64,000 bases of DNA from Echinometra lucunter (Eukaryota > Echinodermata > Echinoidea > Camarodonta > Echinometridae). Below are positions 44,801 through 56,994 of this stretch, in pieces. The stretch is from assembly GCA_029962745.1 (NCBI GenBank), contig CM057171.1, forward strand, positions 4,575,740-4,639,739, read 5' to 3'. The notes beneath the pieces were generated by a model that was not told the origin of the DNA, did not search any database, and saw only the letters and a list, made by a program, of their open reading frames with translations. The position numbers and the translations under genes were made by a program. The number at the start of each line of letters is the position of its first letter. Positions within the stretch are counted from its first letter, which is position 1.

Positions 44801-45985
44801 TTCTAAATTCATGGCCTTTGAAATGTATCGTATGACATTTTAACTAAATAATGGCATACATGAGGTAAAAGCTGAAGAGTTGCTCTTTACTCTCATATAG
44901 GTGGCATGCCGGAGCATTTTGTCTGGATCTTACTGTTTTAAAATAAAATCGGGGGTCAAACCGGCAATATACACCGATTCCGCACAATGTTCACTCATTC
45001 TCATTCTAAAATGGCCGAAGTCGTTTCTAAATTCATGGCCTTTGAAATGTATCGTATGACATTTTAACTAAATAATGGCATACATGAGGTAAAAGCTGAA
45101 GAGTTGCTCTTTACTCTCATATAGGTGGCATGCCGGAGCATTTTGTCCGGATCTTACTGTTTTAAAATAAAATGGGGGGTCAAACCGGCAATATACACCG
45201 ATTCCGCACAATGTTCACTCATTCTTATTCTAAAATGACCGAAGTCGTTTCTAAATTCATGGCCTTTGCGATATATCGTATGACATTTTAACTAAATAAT
45301 GGCATACATGAGGTAAAAGCTGAAGAGTAGCTCTTTACTCTCATATAGGTGGCATGCCGGAGCATTTTGTCTGGATCTTACTGTTTTAAAATAAAATCGG
45401 GGGTCAAACCGGCAATATACACCGATTGCGCACAATGTTCACTCATTCTTATTCTAAAATGACCGAAGTCGTTTCTAAATTCATGGCCTTTGCGATATAT
45501 CGTATGACATTTTAACTAAATAATGGCATACATGAAGTAAAAGCTGAAGAGTTGCTCTTTACTCTCATATAGGTGGCATACCGGAGCATTTTGTCTGGAT
45601 CTTACTGTTGCAAATTGATTTCAGGGGTCAAACCGGCAAAATACACCGATTCCGCACAATGTTCACTGATTCTTAGCTTCAAATGGCAGAATTCATTTTT
45701 ATGTTCAAGGGCTTTGAAAAGTATCGTATGACATTTTAACTAAATAATGACTAACATGAGGTAAAAGCTGAAGAGTTTCTCTTTACTCTCGTATAGGTGG
45801 CATACCGGAGCATTTTGTCTGGATCTTACTGTTGCAAATTGATTTCAGGGGTCAAACCGGCAATATACACCGATTCCGCACAATGTTCACTCATTCTTAT
45901 TCTAAAATGACCGAAGTCGTTTCTAAATTCATGGCCTTTGCGATATATCGTATGACATTTTAACTAAATAATGGCATACATGAGG
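41830..45985. repeat. ~224-bp satellite, 19 monomers, with higher-order repeat
   Basis: Each monomer contains CAATATACACCGATTCCGCA, GACCGAAGTCGTTTCTAAAT, TAACTAAATAATGGCATACA and GTGGCATGCCGGAGCATTTT. The conserved CGAAGTCG word recurs every 221-228 bases. Monomers at about 42770-44108 and 44109-45450 repeat the same order of variants with an exact 1341-base shift (TGGTATACAT at 42841 and 44182; CGGTGGTCAAAC at 42939 and 44280; GAAGAGTAGC at 43981 and 45322). The edge copy at about 45650-45830 is diverged. Noncoding. Confidence 0.96.
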
Positions 45986-46085
45986 TAGTTCGAAAACAAG
46001 AAAAAGTCGTATTGCATTAGTCAGGCGTACGTATGCTTGATAGCATGCAAAAAGCTAATATATAGGATCTCTATGTATTGTACTA

Positions 46086-47064
46086 CAGAGTGAGCCAGAA
46101 AAAATGTCCCATCATTTTGAAGTTGTCTTGTTTGAAGTATGAGCATTTAATCATAGGTTTCATGATATGTCTTGGTAGAGTTATCCTCCCAGGATTTATT
46201 GGTACCCTTTTCATTTGGATCTTTGCATGCATGACTGAATAACATACAATCTTTAGAAGACTGCAAAATATCACTTGCGCCAAGTGGCTACTATGAAGAT
46301 TAAAACAATTTTTAAAGAAGTTATAACTTATGTGCACACACCCACACACAACACCCCTCCCACACACACCCACACACACCCACACACGCGCACACACACA
46401 TACCCACCCCCCCCCCACACACACACACCGAGCAAAAACTCATAATGCAGTGTTAACATTTTCCTTTTCAGATTAAGCATTGATTTTTTTTTACCAAGCA
46501 TCGCTGAATGTTTAAGTGGTGATTCCCTAATAATTTTTACCATATCACCACCAGCAGCACGACCATCATCATCATCATTGTCATTATCATCATCAGCAGC
46601 AGCATCATTAACATCATCATCATCATCATCACCACCATCGTCATCATCATCATTATCACCAAGTGCACATTAATCCAATGTGCTATCTGAAATGTTTCTC
46701 GTTGGTTATGACTTTTGTTTGTTGGTTAAATGACAACATGGAAATATGCACCTTTGTTGTACTTGCCTACAAATGAGCTTGCCTGATTTGGTAGCAGTTA
46801 CTTATGTTCAGCCCTTTGTAAGTAGCAGAAGTATTATGGTTTGTCCTCAGTTTTATTCTTCACCCATCTATTTGGCGCAAATGATATTTTGCAGTCTTCT
46901 AAAGATTGTCTGTTATTCAATCATGCATGCAAAGTTCCAAATGAAAAGGAGTAAATGCTGTTCGGATAACTCTACCAAGACATATCATGAAACAGATCAC
47001 TGAATGTTAATACTTCAAACAAGACAACTTCAAAATGATGGGACATTTTTTCTGACTCACTCTG
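46086..47064. mobile_element. Tc1/mariner-type MITE with ~240-bp inverted ends
   Basis: TA flanks both sides. CAGAGTGAG(C/T)CAGAAAAAATG then TCCCATCATTTTGAAGTTGT is inverted with one mismatch over about 55 bases, and similarity continues for about 240. The middle holds CA-rich (46330-46430) and CAT-rich (46556-46660) microsatellites and no transposase. Confidence 0.85.
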
Positions 47065-47264
47065 TATATCGCCCGCTTTTTACTATTGACGATTTTTTTT
47101 GTTTATTTTTTTTTAAATGACTCATTACTACTCCGACGAAACTGCATCAGTTTCTTTCAGATTGATAGTTGGATATGTACAAAGCTTGAATCAGTCCTTT
47201 TCCAGCTGTTAATGAAGATCTTCTTGCTTTCGGTGAGCATTGGCGAGGGAAGGGCAGGGGCGTA

Positions 47265-48250
47265 ACAGGTACCTGTTATCAGGGGGGGGGGGGGGGCAGA
47301 GCCCAAAATTTCCCGGTAACTAGTCTATGTCTAGAATCTGTGGCGTAACTAGGACTGCATTTTAGGAGGACGGTAGTGCTCCACCGGCGTAAATCCAATT
47401 TGAGGAGTGGGGATGAAAAAACTTTTTAAATCATTTTTTCCCTCTCACACACATTTTTAAATCTATTTTGCGAGCGAGCGAAGCGAGCGAGCCGAAAATA
47501 ACCACTTTTTTGTTTTCAATAGCATTTACAAATAGAAATTCTAAAATATGATGGTTGTTTATGATAGATATTCAGAATTTTTACTAACTGATCAATCAAA
47601 ATAATTTTTCTTCCATAAAAAGTGTGTCTGCATGGGGGGGGGGGGGGAATTTGTACACACCATCTCCCCTCTCCCCCAAGCGGGGGTGTTAGATCCCCCA
47701 TCCCCCCCCCCCCCCGGAGCTTACGCCAATGTAGTACTCCCTAGAGGGGAGGGTGCAGGGAGGGGGGAATTTCCCCCCTCCCGCGCGAAGCGCGGAAGCT
47801 CCGACGTTTCTTTGAATTGTTAGTTGTCGGTAATTAAGTCAGTCTTTTGCGGCGTAACTAGGATTTCATTTTAGGAGGACGGAGCTCCAGGGGAGGGGGG
47901 GGGGGGGTGCATGGTGCAAAGCGCGGAAGCTCCGACGTTTTTTTCGCTGTCAATTCCCTCTCTACTTATGCTTTCTGCCTGTTATCGGGGGGGGGGGGGG
48001 GGGCATACGCAGTGGTGTAGCTAGGATTTCATTCTAGGAGGACGATAGTGCAAAGCGCGCTCCCCAGGCATGCTAGGGGGAGGGTGCAGCGATGGTGATT
48101 TCCCTTCCCGCGCGAAGCGCGGAAGCTCTGACGTTTCTTTGAATTGTTCGTTGACTGTTCCCAGTCTCTTACATTCTCTGCCTGTTATCGGGGGGGGGGG
48201 GGGGGGGGGGAGAGGCAGAGCCGAAAATTTCCCGGTATCTTAGTCTAGAA
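47265..48250. repeat. Cluster of G-tract MITE fragments
   Basis: At least four copies of GGCGTAACTAGGATTTCATT-like ends or GTGTAGCTAGG occur at about 47340, 47850 and 48010. They are linked by poly-G runs and repeated CGCGAAGCGCGGAAGCTC words. hAT-type ends (CAGTGG...TAGC) suggest nested hAT MITEs, but boundaries cannot be resolved by eye. Confidence 0.6.
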
Positions 48251-48329
48251 AGAGACTATGCGGAGATGAGCCTGCACCGCAAGTTGCTTGTTGCGAAGCC
48301 CTTAGCGGGTGGGGCCCAGGGCCCGGGGG

Positions 48330-48735
48330 GGGGGGGGCCACTCTATGTACAACACTGTAACCATGCGCGTGCACAAAAACGCGGAATAAGGGGTGTTTTT
48401 TCAGGCAGAGCACGGATCCGCGCGGATCCGCGATAAGGGTATCAAAATCGCCGATTTGAGAGAAAAAGGGGGTCTTTTCAGCGCTAAATCCGCACTAAGG
48501 GTCATTTTTAGCATAATCTGAAGTGAAATAAAAATCCTTGTTAAGGGTATGCGTGGAGAGAAAAATCCTAGTTAAGGGTATGCTGGAGAGAAAAATCCTA
48601 GTTAAGGGTATGCTGGAGAGAAAAAATCCTAGTTAAGGGTAGCTTTTTTGAGCTCCGCGAATCCTAGTTAAGGGTACTTTTTGAAAGGGTGTGCACGAGC
48701 ATGGTTACAGTGTTGTACATAGAGTGGCCCCCCGG
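48330..48735. mobile_element. MITE with GGCCACTCTATGTACAACAC ends
   Basis: The word GGCCACTCTATGTACAACAC followed by TGTAACCATG is exactly inverted at the two ends, next to G/C tracts. The interior has four tandem copies of a ~32-base unit with AATCCTAGTTAAGGGTATGC. Confidence 0.88.
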
Positions 48736-49069
48736 GCAAAAGACCACTAAAATTGAAGGTGAATTAAAGATGACATTTTTGCTCCAAAATTCACTTTAAG
48801 ACAGACAGATGTTTCATGAAAAATATATGGTGAACAAAGGGGATTTCGCCCCCATCCTCCCTGGATCCGCCCCTGGTGAACTCTGACTCCTCTCTGATTA
48901 TCTTTCTCTATATATCTCCCTGTTAATATGAAAAAAGAAGCAGTCACAAATTTATTTTCGTAAATTTTTGATTGAAATTCACTTAATGACAAAAGTGTAT
49001 ATTTTACAAAGATTTATAGTGACCAAAGATGATACGGCTCCTTCCTCCCTGGATATGACGCCCCTGAAA

Positions 49070-49185
49070 CAGAGGCGGCGGAACATTGGGCTCGGACAAA
49101 GAAAGTGGAGGGGCACCTTTTGTCTGCCAAACAGTAGGTGCCCCTCCACTTTCATGGTATGAGCCTGACGTTCCGCCGCCTCTGC
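49070..49185. mobile_element. Short palindromic MITE
   Basis: CAGAGGCGGCGGAAC faces GTTCCGCCGCCTCTG, and AAGTGGAGGGGCACCT faces AGGTGCCCCTCCACTT. A compact hairpin of 116 bases. Confidence 0.85.
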
Positions 49186-50107
49186 CCTGAAATATGACCC
49201 CTCTCCTTTTCTATAATCTTTGCATAATGTAATCGTTTATACTCGCAAAAGAATAGCTTTATTCTCTATTTATATCTTTCTACGTAATATAATTGTTTAT
49301 TTTAAAAAAAAAAATTGATTTCAGCTTAATTGTGATTGGAAATGCAAGCAATTTGAAAGTCAATTTTCAAGGCCGTCTCACGAACGTGTACAATGCCATT
49401 TCAAGGTCATTTCAAAGTCATTTTGAGGTAATATAGGGTTTACAGAAGACAATATAATAAGGAAAATAATATTCTCTCTATTATATAATGTAAATATCCG
49501 TCATGGTACTAGGAGAACGTTTAAGTAGCCCCTTAGACACGTTAGGAATCTTGGCGAAAATGGTATCAGGGATTGACTTGTTTAACCTTGTCATCAGCAT
49601 AGCGCGCGTGGAGCAAAAAACATGCTTTTTTAAAATTCCTCGATTTAGACACTTAGGGACGGAATTTTGGAAAACTGTTTGCATATTCAGATTCTGCAGC
49701 ATTTATACTACAAAACAGTGTTGAAATCTCATTTTTGAAAAATTTTGCCCTAAGGGCCCTTTTGTCGCGTCGCGGCCCATGTATGTGTGTTGTGTCATGG
49801 TCGTTTATAACTGCGTAAATTGCCATGTTGAAATCCATCGATCCCACCCTCCTCCTCATCATCCCCATCCCATCCCGGTCAACGCCACTCGGAACCCAAA
49901 ACCCAAAATCAACCCACTCTATCTTCACTCCGGCCTCTCACACTTTCTTGCTCTCCTTCTGTGTTGATGTTATGGTAGTTTGTTTATATAATGAATTACT
50001 TTTATTAGACAAACACAATAGCGTCAACACTTTCAAAGCAAAATTAACATCTTATCTTGTTTCCATAAAAGCTTTTCATAAAAACAACCTGACATGACAC
50101 ACTTACA

Positions 50108-50978
50108 CAGTGGCGTAGACAGGTTCTTCCACCTGGGGGGGGGGGGGGGGGGATGATTTGCCATTCACGAGAAATCGAGGATCAAATTTTTTCCTGGGGT
50201 GGAGCAAGATGCGTAAACATTTTTTAAGAAACTCGAAAGCGAGGGAGCGAAGCGACCGAGCTTGTCATGGGGGCGCTTTTGCATTTTTGAAAATGAAATT
50301 GAAGGATTTGGTGCACACTTTTGGTGAATTTTGTGAAAATTTTCAGTAAAAAAATGTAATATTTCAAAATATCTCGGGGGGGGGGGCGGCAACTGCTCCA
50401 CCCCTCCCCCGCTGCGTACAGCCATGCACCCATCCCCCCCCCCCCACACACACACCCACACACATACACCCGAATGCACAGACATAAATAGAAGATATAC
50501 GCACCGTGGCAAACAAATATAAAATATGGACTGAAATACATTATTGCATATTTGCATCAGGCTCTTTTTTATTATTATTTTGTTGTTACACCACTTTAGA
50601 AAAACTGTGACGGTGCCGAAATTGCCCTGAAGTAATATAAATAACTACATAAATCAGAATAATGATCGATATAGTTATGATAGTAATCGTCATTTTAGTC
50701 ACATTAACGATGATGATGATGATAACTATCGTTATCATAAGCATAATAATAATAATAATATTATTACTATTATTATTATTATTATTATTTATTATCATTG
50801 TTATTACTATTATTATTGCAGTTCCTATCATTTCTAAAAATGTTAATTCAGTTTAATTGTAAGCAAACATCCTTCCCTAAAACCTGGGGGGGGATGATTG
50901 TACATGTCATCCCCCCACCTTGTGAGGTGGGGGGATGCATACCCCTCATCCCCCCCCCCCCCGCTTTCTACGCCCCTG
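50108..50978 (+). mobile_element. hAT-type MITE, copy 1
   Basis: The 8-base duplication CACTTACA flanks it exactly (50100-50107 and 50979-50986). The ends CAGTGGCGTAGAC and (reverse complement) CAGGGGCGTAGAA are typical hAT termini. The interior has AAGCGAGGGAGCGAAGCGAC and an (ATT)n tract. An inverted second copy lies at 62811-63647. ORFs inside share a His- and Lys-rich peptide in both copies but cross poly-C runs, so I do not call them genes. Confidence 0.88.
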
Positions 50979-51364
50979 CACTTACACACAGCAACCTAAG
51001 CAACTTGCTGAAGGCTCTCAGAACGTTTCCATTAGACCCTATATTAGAAACACTCGTTTATCTGTTGTTAACTGCATGGTCAAGTAGGTTAATGAAAATC
51101 TATATCAATCAGCTTTTATCATTTTGGTGAGATTTTTTATTCACCACTCCATTTTGTTGATGATCAACCATACATGGCGTCTTTTGTCTTCTTAAGTTCT
51201 TTGTTCACTGCTATAGTACAGGCAGCGAGTGCAAATTAATAAATATGCAAATATGCAAGCAACGTACACGAACAGAGCTTTCCCTGGAACATTTTTATCC
51301 ATTGAGGGGGTCATACTGAAGACCAGAAAATGAACTGTTGAGAAGTATTATTTTCTTATCACAA

Positions 51365-51611
51365 TTAAAAAATATCTTCATATGTATATACTTGAATCTG
51401 AGGTATATTATGATCAATGTACAAATGATTTTTTGGTAGCCCTGCTTCATATTGTTCCCCTTCACTCATACCATGACTGGTATCTGATGAAAGAGGGTCT
51501 ATGAGCTTTTCAATATAAGTGAATTTAAGAAATTTAAGCAAAATTACAGTTGTACTCACCGACAAACTTAGTTCTCCCCCTAAAATGATCATTCTGTGCG
51601 GTTGACGCCAT
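51365..51611 (-). CDS. Hypothetical two-exon small protein
   Basis: ATG at 51611 opens MASTAQNDHFRGRTKFV, ending at a GTGAGT donor (exon 51560-51611). A CATAG acceptor 61 bases on resumes in frame: DPLSSDTSHGMSEGEQYEAG, then LPKNHLYIDHNIPQIQ and a stop at 51365-51367, 61 residues in all. A 61-base intron is short for such a genome. A GGTATGAGT donor-like site inside the second segment would allow a different gene model. Alternatively the first exon could be a distant 5' exon of CIP2A, but joined to its exon 1 the reading frame stops at once. Not recognised. Confidence 0.27.
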
Positions 51612-52576
51612 CACAGCCAATTTGTGGAATTGGAAAAGACGAAAAAAGGTCATATTTCTTCCGAGAAAAGGCGTTGCAAACATGCCAATCATAATCATAA
51701 CCAAAGACCATTACTTCAAATCGAATCAACGCGTGTGTACAGTAATACATTCTGGCGGTCTACCAGGGGAACGGCGGGAAATTACATGAGAAAATAATAC
51801 AGAAAAAATGTGCTATTACACTTAAGTGGACAAATGCAAGTTTGCTCCTTTTGGAAAAAAATTATAAAAATCAATTTGACTTTTTCATCTGTCAGTGATC
51901 TCTTTCGTAAAAATTAGTCGTATTCGAAGATTAATGATTTGAATGTAAGGTTTTGTAATTTGTAAAGTAGCTTCAAAATTTGAAAGTAAAACTTCCCCTG
52001 CACCATTTTGGTCTATTGGTCATCGCATCAAAATGTCTCTCTTATATACTATACAGCCTGACACATGATAAATAGCAAAGGAATATCACTTATATCAATA
52101 TATATATATATGTATATCATTAGGAATTTTTTTAAAGGTAGTGAAATACGCATTTACTTATAGAAAGTACAGACGCATTCATTGTATAGAAGTTTGTAGG
52201 CCTCATGTGCCTGTCAAATTTGGTTCGACCAAGCAAGAAAATGCACGGACAATGTCGACTTGACAGAAGAAAAGCCTTTTTATGGTGTAAAGAAAGAGAA
52301 GTCGCATGAACGATCTCATTATGTTGAAGCATTCTTTAAGGGAAAGCTATTTGTAACACTATGGACATGGCGGACAAAGAAAGCGGACAAAATAAAAAAC
52401 CTCTCATTCTACCCTTCACAATGCTTCTGGTAATCAAAAGAACATCCCTTCACTGCTATTATGTTTAATCAGGTAGTTCCAGGTGAATATGCATGTACAC
52501 CTGTTCCACATATTTTAGACAATAGCACTGAAGGGATGTTCTTTTGATTACCATTTTCCGCTCTTCAAAACTTAAA

Positions 52577-53057
52577 ACGTAAATCCAGGGGGGGGGGGGG
52601 GGATATATTCCCCTACTTTTTGGAGAGGGGGATGTATGGCGTGTACAAATATCCCCTTCACTTTTTAAGGAGGAAAATATATTTTGATTTATCAATTCGT
52701 AAAATTTTGCATATCTACCATAAACGACCATCATATTTTGAAATTTCTATTTGAAAATGCGATTGAAACTTAGAAAAAAGTGGTTATTCTTGGCTCGCTC
52801 GCTCATCATATTTTATCATTTCTTTTCTAAAATGCGATTAAAAACAAGAAAGAGGCCATTTTTGGCTCGCTTGCTCGTCATATTTCAGAAAATTTATTCG
52901 AAAATGTGATTAAAAAACAAATAAGCGGTTATTTTTTGTTTGCTCGCTTCGCTCGCTCGCAAAATTTATATTAAAATGTGGGTAAGAGGAAAAATAAAAT
53001 CATTCAAAAATTCAATTATCCCCCCCCCCCCCACTCCTTAAAAGTGGATTTACGCCA
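52577..53057. mobile_element. G-tract MITE with CGTAAATCC ends
   Basis: CGTAAATCCAGGGGG at the left mirrors TGGCGTAAATCCACTTTTAA read from the right. Internal TTGGCTCGCTCGCTC words occur three times. Related words occur at 47391-47520. Confidence 0.7.
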
Positions 53058-53352
53058 GCGACTAAAACTCGCGCTTCACGCTCGATTTTCCATACACGCA
53101 AAAAAAAAATAAAAAAACATTGACTGCCCCTGCCCCCCCCCGACATTTTCTTTTGCCCTCCATTTGCCCCCCCTACTTTAACAATCCTGGTGCCGCCACT
53201 GCTGGGCTCGTTCAATTGCTGTGAAGTAGTTGGAATGTTACATGTGACGTAATAATTCTTGCAATTTAGGACGCATTCTTGATCTGTCTAAAAGGCTTGA
53301 AAGAATTCATCTGCAAAAATAGTTCAATGCAATCGGATTCGTCTGCTCGAAC

Positions 53353-53358
53353 CACGTG
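53353..53358. promoter_or_regulatory. E-box CACGTG upstream of the CCCH gene
   Basis: A perfect CACGTG lies 327 bases before the ATG, in a locally GC-richer flank. A second is at 53476-53481. Both could bind bHLH-ZIP factors such as USF or Myc. Confidence 0.3.
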
Positions 53359-53475
53359 GTGTCTTTTGAATTAACCATTGAAAGAAACCTCTGGAGGAAA
53401 ACGAATGGAGGCGCGGGATCGGATCTCGTGCGTGGCGGGTGTTTACTCTGAACGCAATTGGTCGTTTGCTGTAAT

Positions 53476-53481
53476 CACGTG
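53476..53481. promoter_or_regulatory. Second E-box CACGTG upstream of the CCCH gene
   Basis: A perfect CACGTG lies 204 bases before the ATG, 123 bases after the first. No TATA box was seen between it and the start codon. Confidence 0.3.
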
Positions 53482-53679
53482 ATGACTTTTAGGTTTCCTA
53501 TTCAGAGAAATCTCTGAAGGATATCGGGGGAAGGTTACGTGGAAGATCGCAAACCGTGCCTCTTTCCACTCACTCTGCTAGACATTGTCGTAGACACGTC
53601 GCTTGGAGGTTACGCTAGCTCTTGCTTCGTTTCGTGGACTTTCTTCATTGCTTTGGTTGGTTACTTCACCTAGTGAACG

Positions 53680-56499
53680 ATGGCTAACCAGTACGGACTG
53701 AAGTGCCCCTGGTTTACCCGCGAGGGTTCCAGGTGCAAGCGGAAGGCACCCCCGGCCTTGGATGCATTCGCGTGCTGGCAACACGAAATGTAAGTTTGAA
53801 AAATACATTATTACATTTTTACAATAGTTCAAACTTGACATATTTCACATGTATTGGACTTGATTTAAAGTACCCTTAAAAAGTTTGCAATCGATGGAAA
53901 TGGGAAAATATTCAGTAGCCAGTATGTGGCCTTCAGGCAAACAAAAAATTAATGACTTTGTCAAAAATATTTCATTCTATTAGTGCGTTCAGATATGAAG
54001 CAACATGATGGCGCCACATTTTTAGTGTACAAGTCTATGGGGTATGAGGTGACAAAAAATGTCGCCGATGCAGGACACATTTTTGTTTTCTGCTTGGCTG
54101 AAAAAAAAATCGCACCAATCAAACTCGTTAGCACAAAATATGTCGTCATGAGATTGCGCAAGATTTGACAAAGTTCTCTTTCGTGAGTTGACGTGTTAAT
54201 GCGCGTTCATTAACATAATTGGCGCCACAATGTAGCGCCATTTCTGAAACATTTCATGGGCGCCACAATGTTGCCTCATATTTGAACACCCCTGTTTATG
54301 CCTTTATCAGGAGGTGGGAGTGAAAAAGATAACTTTTTTTTTTTTTAGGGTGGAAAATATTGTCTCTGCAAATTAATTGGAATCTTCAACATTTCAAATG
54401 TGTATAATTCGTACCCTCGTGTTTATAGAACGTGGATTCTGTTTAATCTACACTTTTCATACGATTTGGGATAGCAAGAGAGAAAACAGTGTTTCAATCA
54501 TTCTAATCTCATTAGTGCATCGAGAATTGTATTTATACGTTTACATATTACATTCTACTTCAAATCACGTTTTTGCATAATGAAAAGTTTTAAAAAAAGG
54601 GCGTATCGATGTACAGACGTAGTACACAGGATGAGTGGACGTATAGTGGACCTCATAGTATAAAGGAAAATCTTACAAATAAAAAGGGATTTCCTTTCAT
54701 TCAGAAAAAAAAAATGTTCAAGGAACAACGAGCTTGTCAAAGTGCGAAATGTTTGTCACTACTGTAGAGCAGGGATATTTTGTAGTTACAATGCGATACA
54801 CAGTCATGATACAAGTAATTTATTTGCGCATCATACAGCCTTTTAAATGAAGATTTATAACGTTATGATATGACAGTGTTGATCATGATGCAGAGAATAT
54901 GTTAATATGATTTTTTTTCTCTGCAATTATTAGTAAGAACTATATACTGCAGTATAAATATGCTAATTACTCTGTGTATATTGTGTAGGCCTATTGAATG
55001 ATTTTACAAGAATATAATGCTAACATGGCTGAAGGAAGGAAGAAGAAAGGAGGAGAAGAAGAAGAAGATGAAGAGATTTTTTTTAAAAACAATGTTTGGT
55101 CATAAATGCAGAACTTATCCAAAATATTGACAATAACAGAATATTTTATTTTCAAATAATTAGCATAGACCTGTATTTTCTTCTTCGTTTGATCACTAGC
55201 AGTTCGTATGAGATGAAGCGCAGTATTCCTTGGCCCATATTTTCATGAAAAGCCGAATCAAAATGAAAACGTGTGTGTGTGTGTGGGGGGGGGGGACTAG
55301 ATTTATACATAATGTTACGGTATACCACCTCCCCCCCTCCCCCCTCCCTTAACTTGGCACTGTCATGTTAGCTGATTAGTATTTACCTTTTTGTCTTTAC
55401 AGCCTGCCAGCACGGGTTCGATGCTGTGCGCAGGTCGGATCCCCTAGAGATCGCAGACGCTGCACTCGGCGCGGCCTTCATACGCTCGAAGGAGACGCCG
55501 GCGACGAGCTCTACTGCACGCAACACGGTATGTTTGTTTTTTAATAGTCCATTCAAACGACGTAGCTAAAAATGTTTTTTTTTATTTCATTTCATTTTTA
55601 TTTATTTATTTATTCGCTTCTTTTAAAAAGCACGAATACAAAATATAAAAATATTGAGAAAAATAATCACCACTCAGATAATAATCTATCTTCAAGAAAA
55701 CATCTGACAACAACAAAAAAGGGAGATCATTCACAATGATATTCATGTCAAGCCGGATTTCATTTTATGGTCAACTATAAGACAATATCGATAATGAATT
55801 TTTAAATATGTTAATAGGTCACGAAAGTACGTCCTGGACCATCAAAAATGTTTTTAGAAATGATTACTAATTGAAACGTGGGCGTAAAAATGAAATGCTT
55901 AATACATGTACATGATGCAAATTTGCGTGTACAAAGGGAAATAAAGCGTCGCTCGCCTTTTGACCGCCGAAAATATTTTGGGGGGAATCCCGTTGTCAGG
56001 TACGTGGGAATGGGGTTAATTTTAATTTCATTGGGAACTTGGATAGACTGGAGGCGAGTGTTTAAAATTCTAGTTTTAGGAAGAGCACACACTATAACTT
56101 TATGACTTACGAGCGATCCTATGATATTTGATTCCAAATAGACCTTCCCTCGCCTCCCCTCGACAATGAATTGTCAGGGGATCATTTGTCGTAGAAAATA
56201 TTGAAGATTATTAATGGTTGAATTCTCATTGTATTACAGTCAACAAGTTGCGACGCGAGCACGGCCTAGCGGAGGTCGTTCCAGCCTATCGTCAACGGCA
56301 GGAGGAGAGGCGGAGACGGGAGGAGGAGCGTGAGCGACTTCAACCGAGACGTAGGTCACCACGTCTGGTAGCGCGGGAGATCGCAGCTGCCGCCGCCGCT
56401 CAGCTCGAGGCAGCTAGAGAGCAGCGTCGTGCCGCCAATCGGGCCAACCAGAACCTGCGGAGGTCGGCCCGGATTGCCGCAAGGCGAGGCAATGTGTGA
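53680..56499 (+). CDS. Unrecognised 164-residue protein with tandem CCCH modules
   Basis: Three exons, 53680-53789, 55403-55527 and 56240-56499, join in frame with good GT-AG sites (GTAAGT, GTATGT; TTTACAG, ATTACAG). Module 1 (residues 9-35) is C9-x9-C19-x12-C32-x2-H35, including CPWFTREGSRCKRK and CWQH. Module 2 (45-78) is C45-x11-C57-x17-C75-x2-H78, with RDRRRCTRRG and YCTQH. Each module fills one exon, which suggests exon duplication. The pattern could bind zinc, and short Cys-His modules of this shape occur in various nuclear and phage or virus proteins, but I recognise no family. Residues 80-164 are a charged, probably helical tail with Arg/Glu runs, six Ala (127-132), and the motif RRSPRLVAR (116-124) repeated as RRSARIAAR (152-160). 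It is very basic, so nuclear or nucleic-acid binding is a guess. The exons are GC-rich against AT-rich introns. Confidence 0.8.
53984..54291. mobile_element. MITE in intron 1 of the CCCH gene
   Basis: GTGCGTTCAGATATGAAGCA and (reverse complement) GGTGTTCAAATATGAGGCAA are inverted ends. The interior ATGGGGTATGAGGTGACAAA and ATGTCGCCGATGCAGGACAC resembles 19009-19367, so the two are relatives. Confidence 0.75.
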
Positions 56500-56994
56500 C
56501 CGTAGCCTGGAGTGAGTATAATTCTATCTTTATATTCCTTGTTTCTTATTGTTGACTATAATATCACAGTAAATGATGATGATCAATATTTGGTATTTAT
56601 TAATGCAGATTTTGAGGACCCCTGAATATAAACATCAGGTGGACCCCCCTAACATGCCTAAGACATGTAAGAGGAAACACGTTTATTTGAAACAAAAAAG
56701 GGGGCCAGGTTGGAGGTGACTTCTAAACAAAAAAAAAAAGGGGGGGCAGGTTGGAGAGGGGGTCCATCCTTTTTGTGGTTTGGGGTTCTGCAAATAATAT
56801 AGCTACTACTTTTCCATCCACGGCTATTTTTCTTCACCAATATAACAAGTTTAGAAAAGAGTTTTATTAAAGACTGGAAAAACTGTCATATATCACAAAA
56901 CAGTTTTCTTATGAATTTTTAACCCATAGAGGTACAGTGTCAGCTTTAGGAAACTTTTGCAGGATCTGTTGGTCCAGAATGTTGGGCAGTACAT

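Noticed and set aside
41830..45985. Regular repeats as a CRISPR array
   Set aside because: Units are ~224 bp with no unique spacers, and the genome is eukaryotic, so this is a satellite.
49653..49928. 91-residue minus-strand ORF
   Set aside because: No splice sites or homology visible; lies between repeats with an overlapping plus-strand ORF.
50165..50557. ORFs inside the hAT MITE copies (also 63273-63599)
   Set aside because: Shared peptide reflects shared DNA. They cross poly-C and poly-G runs and lack transposase motifs.
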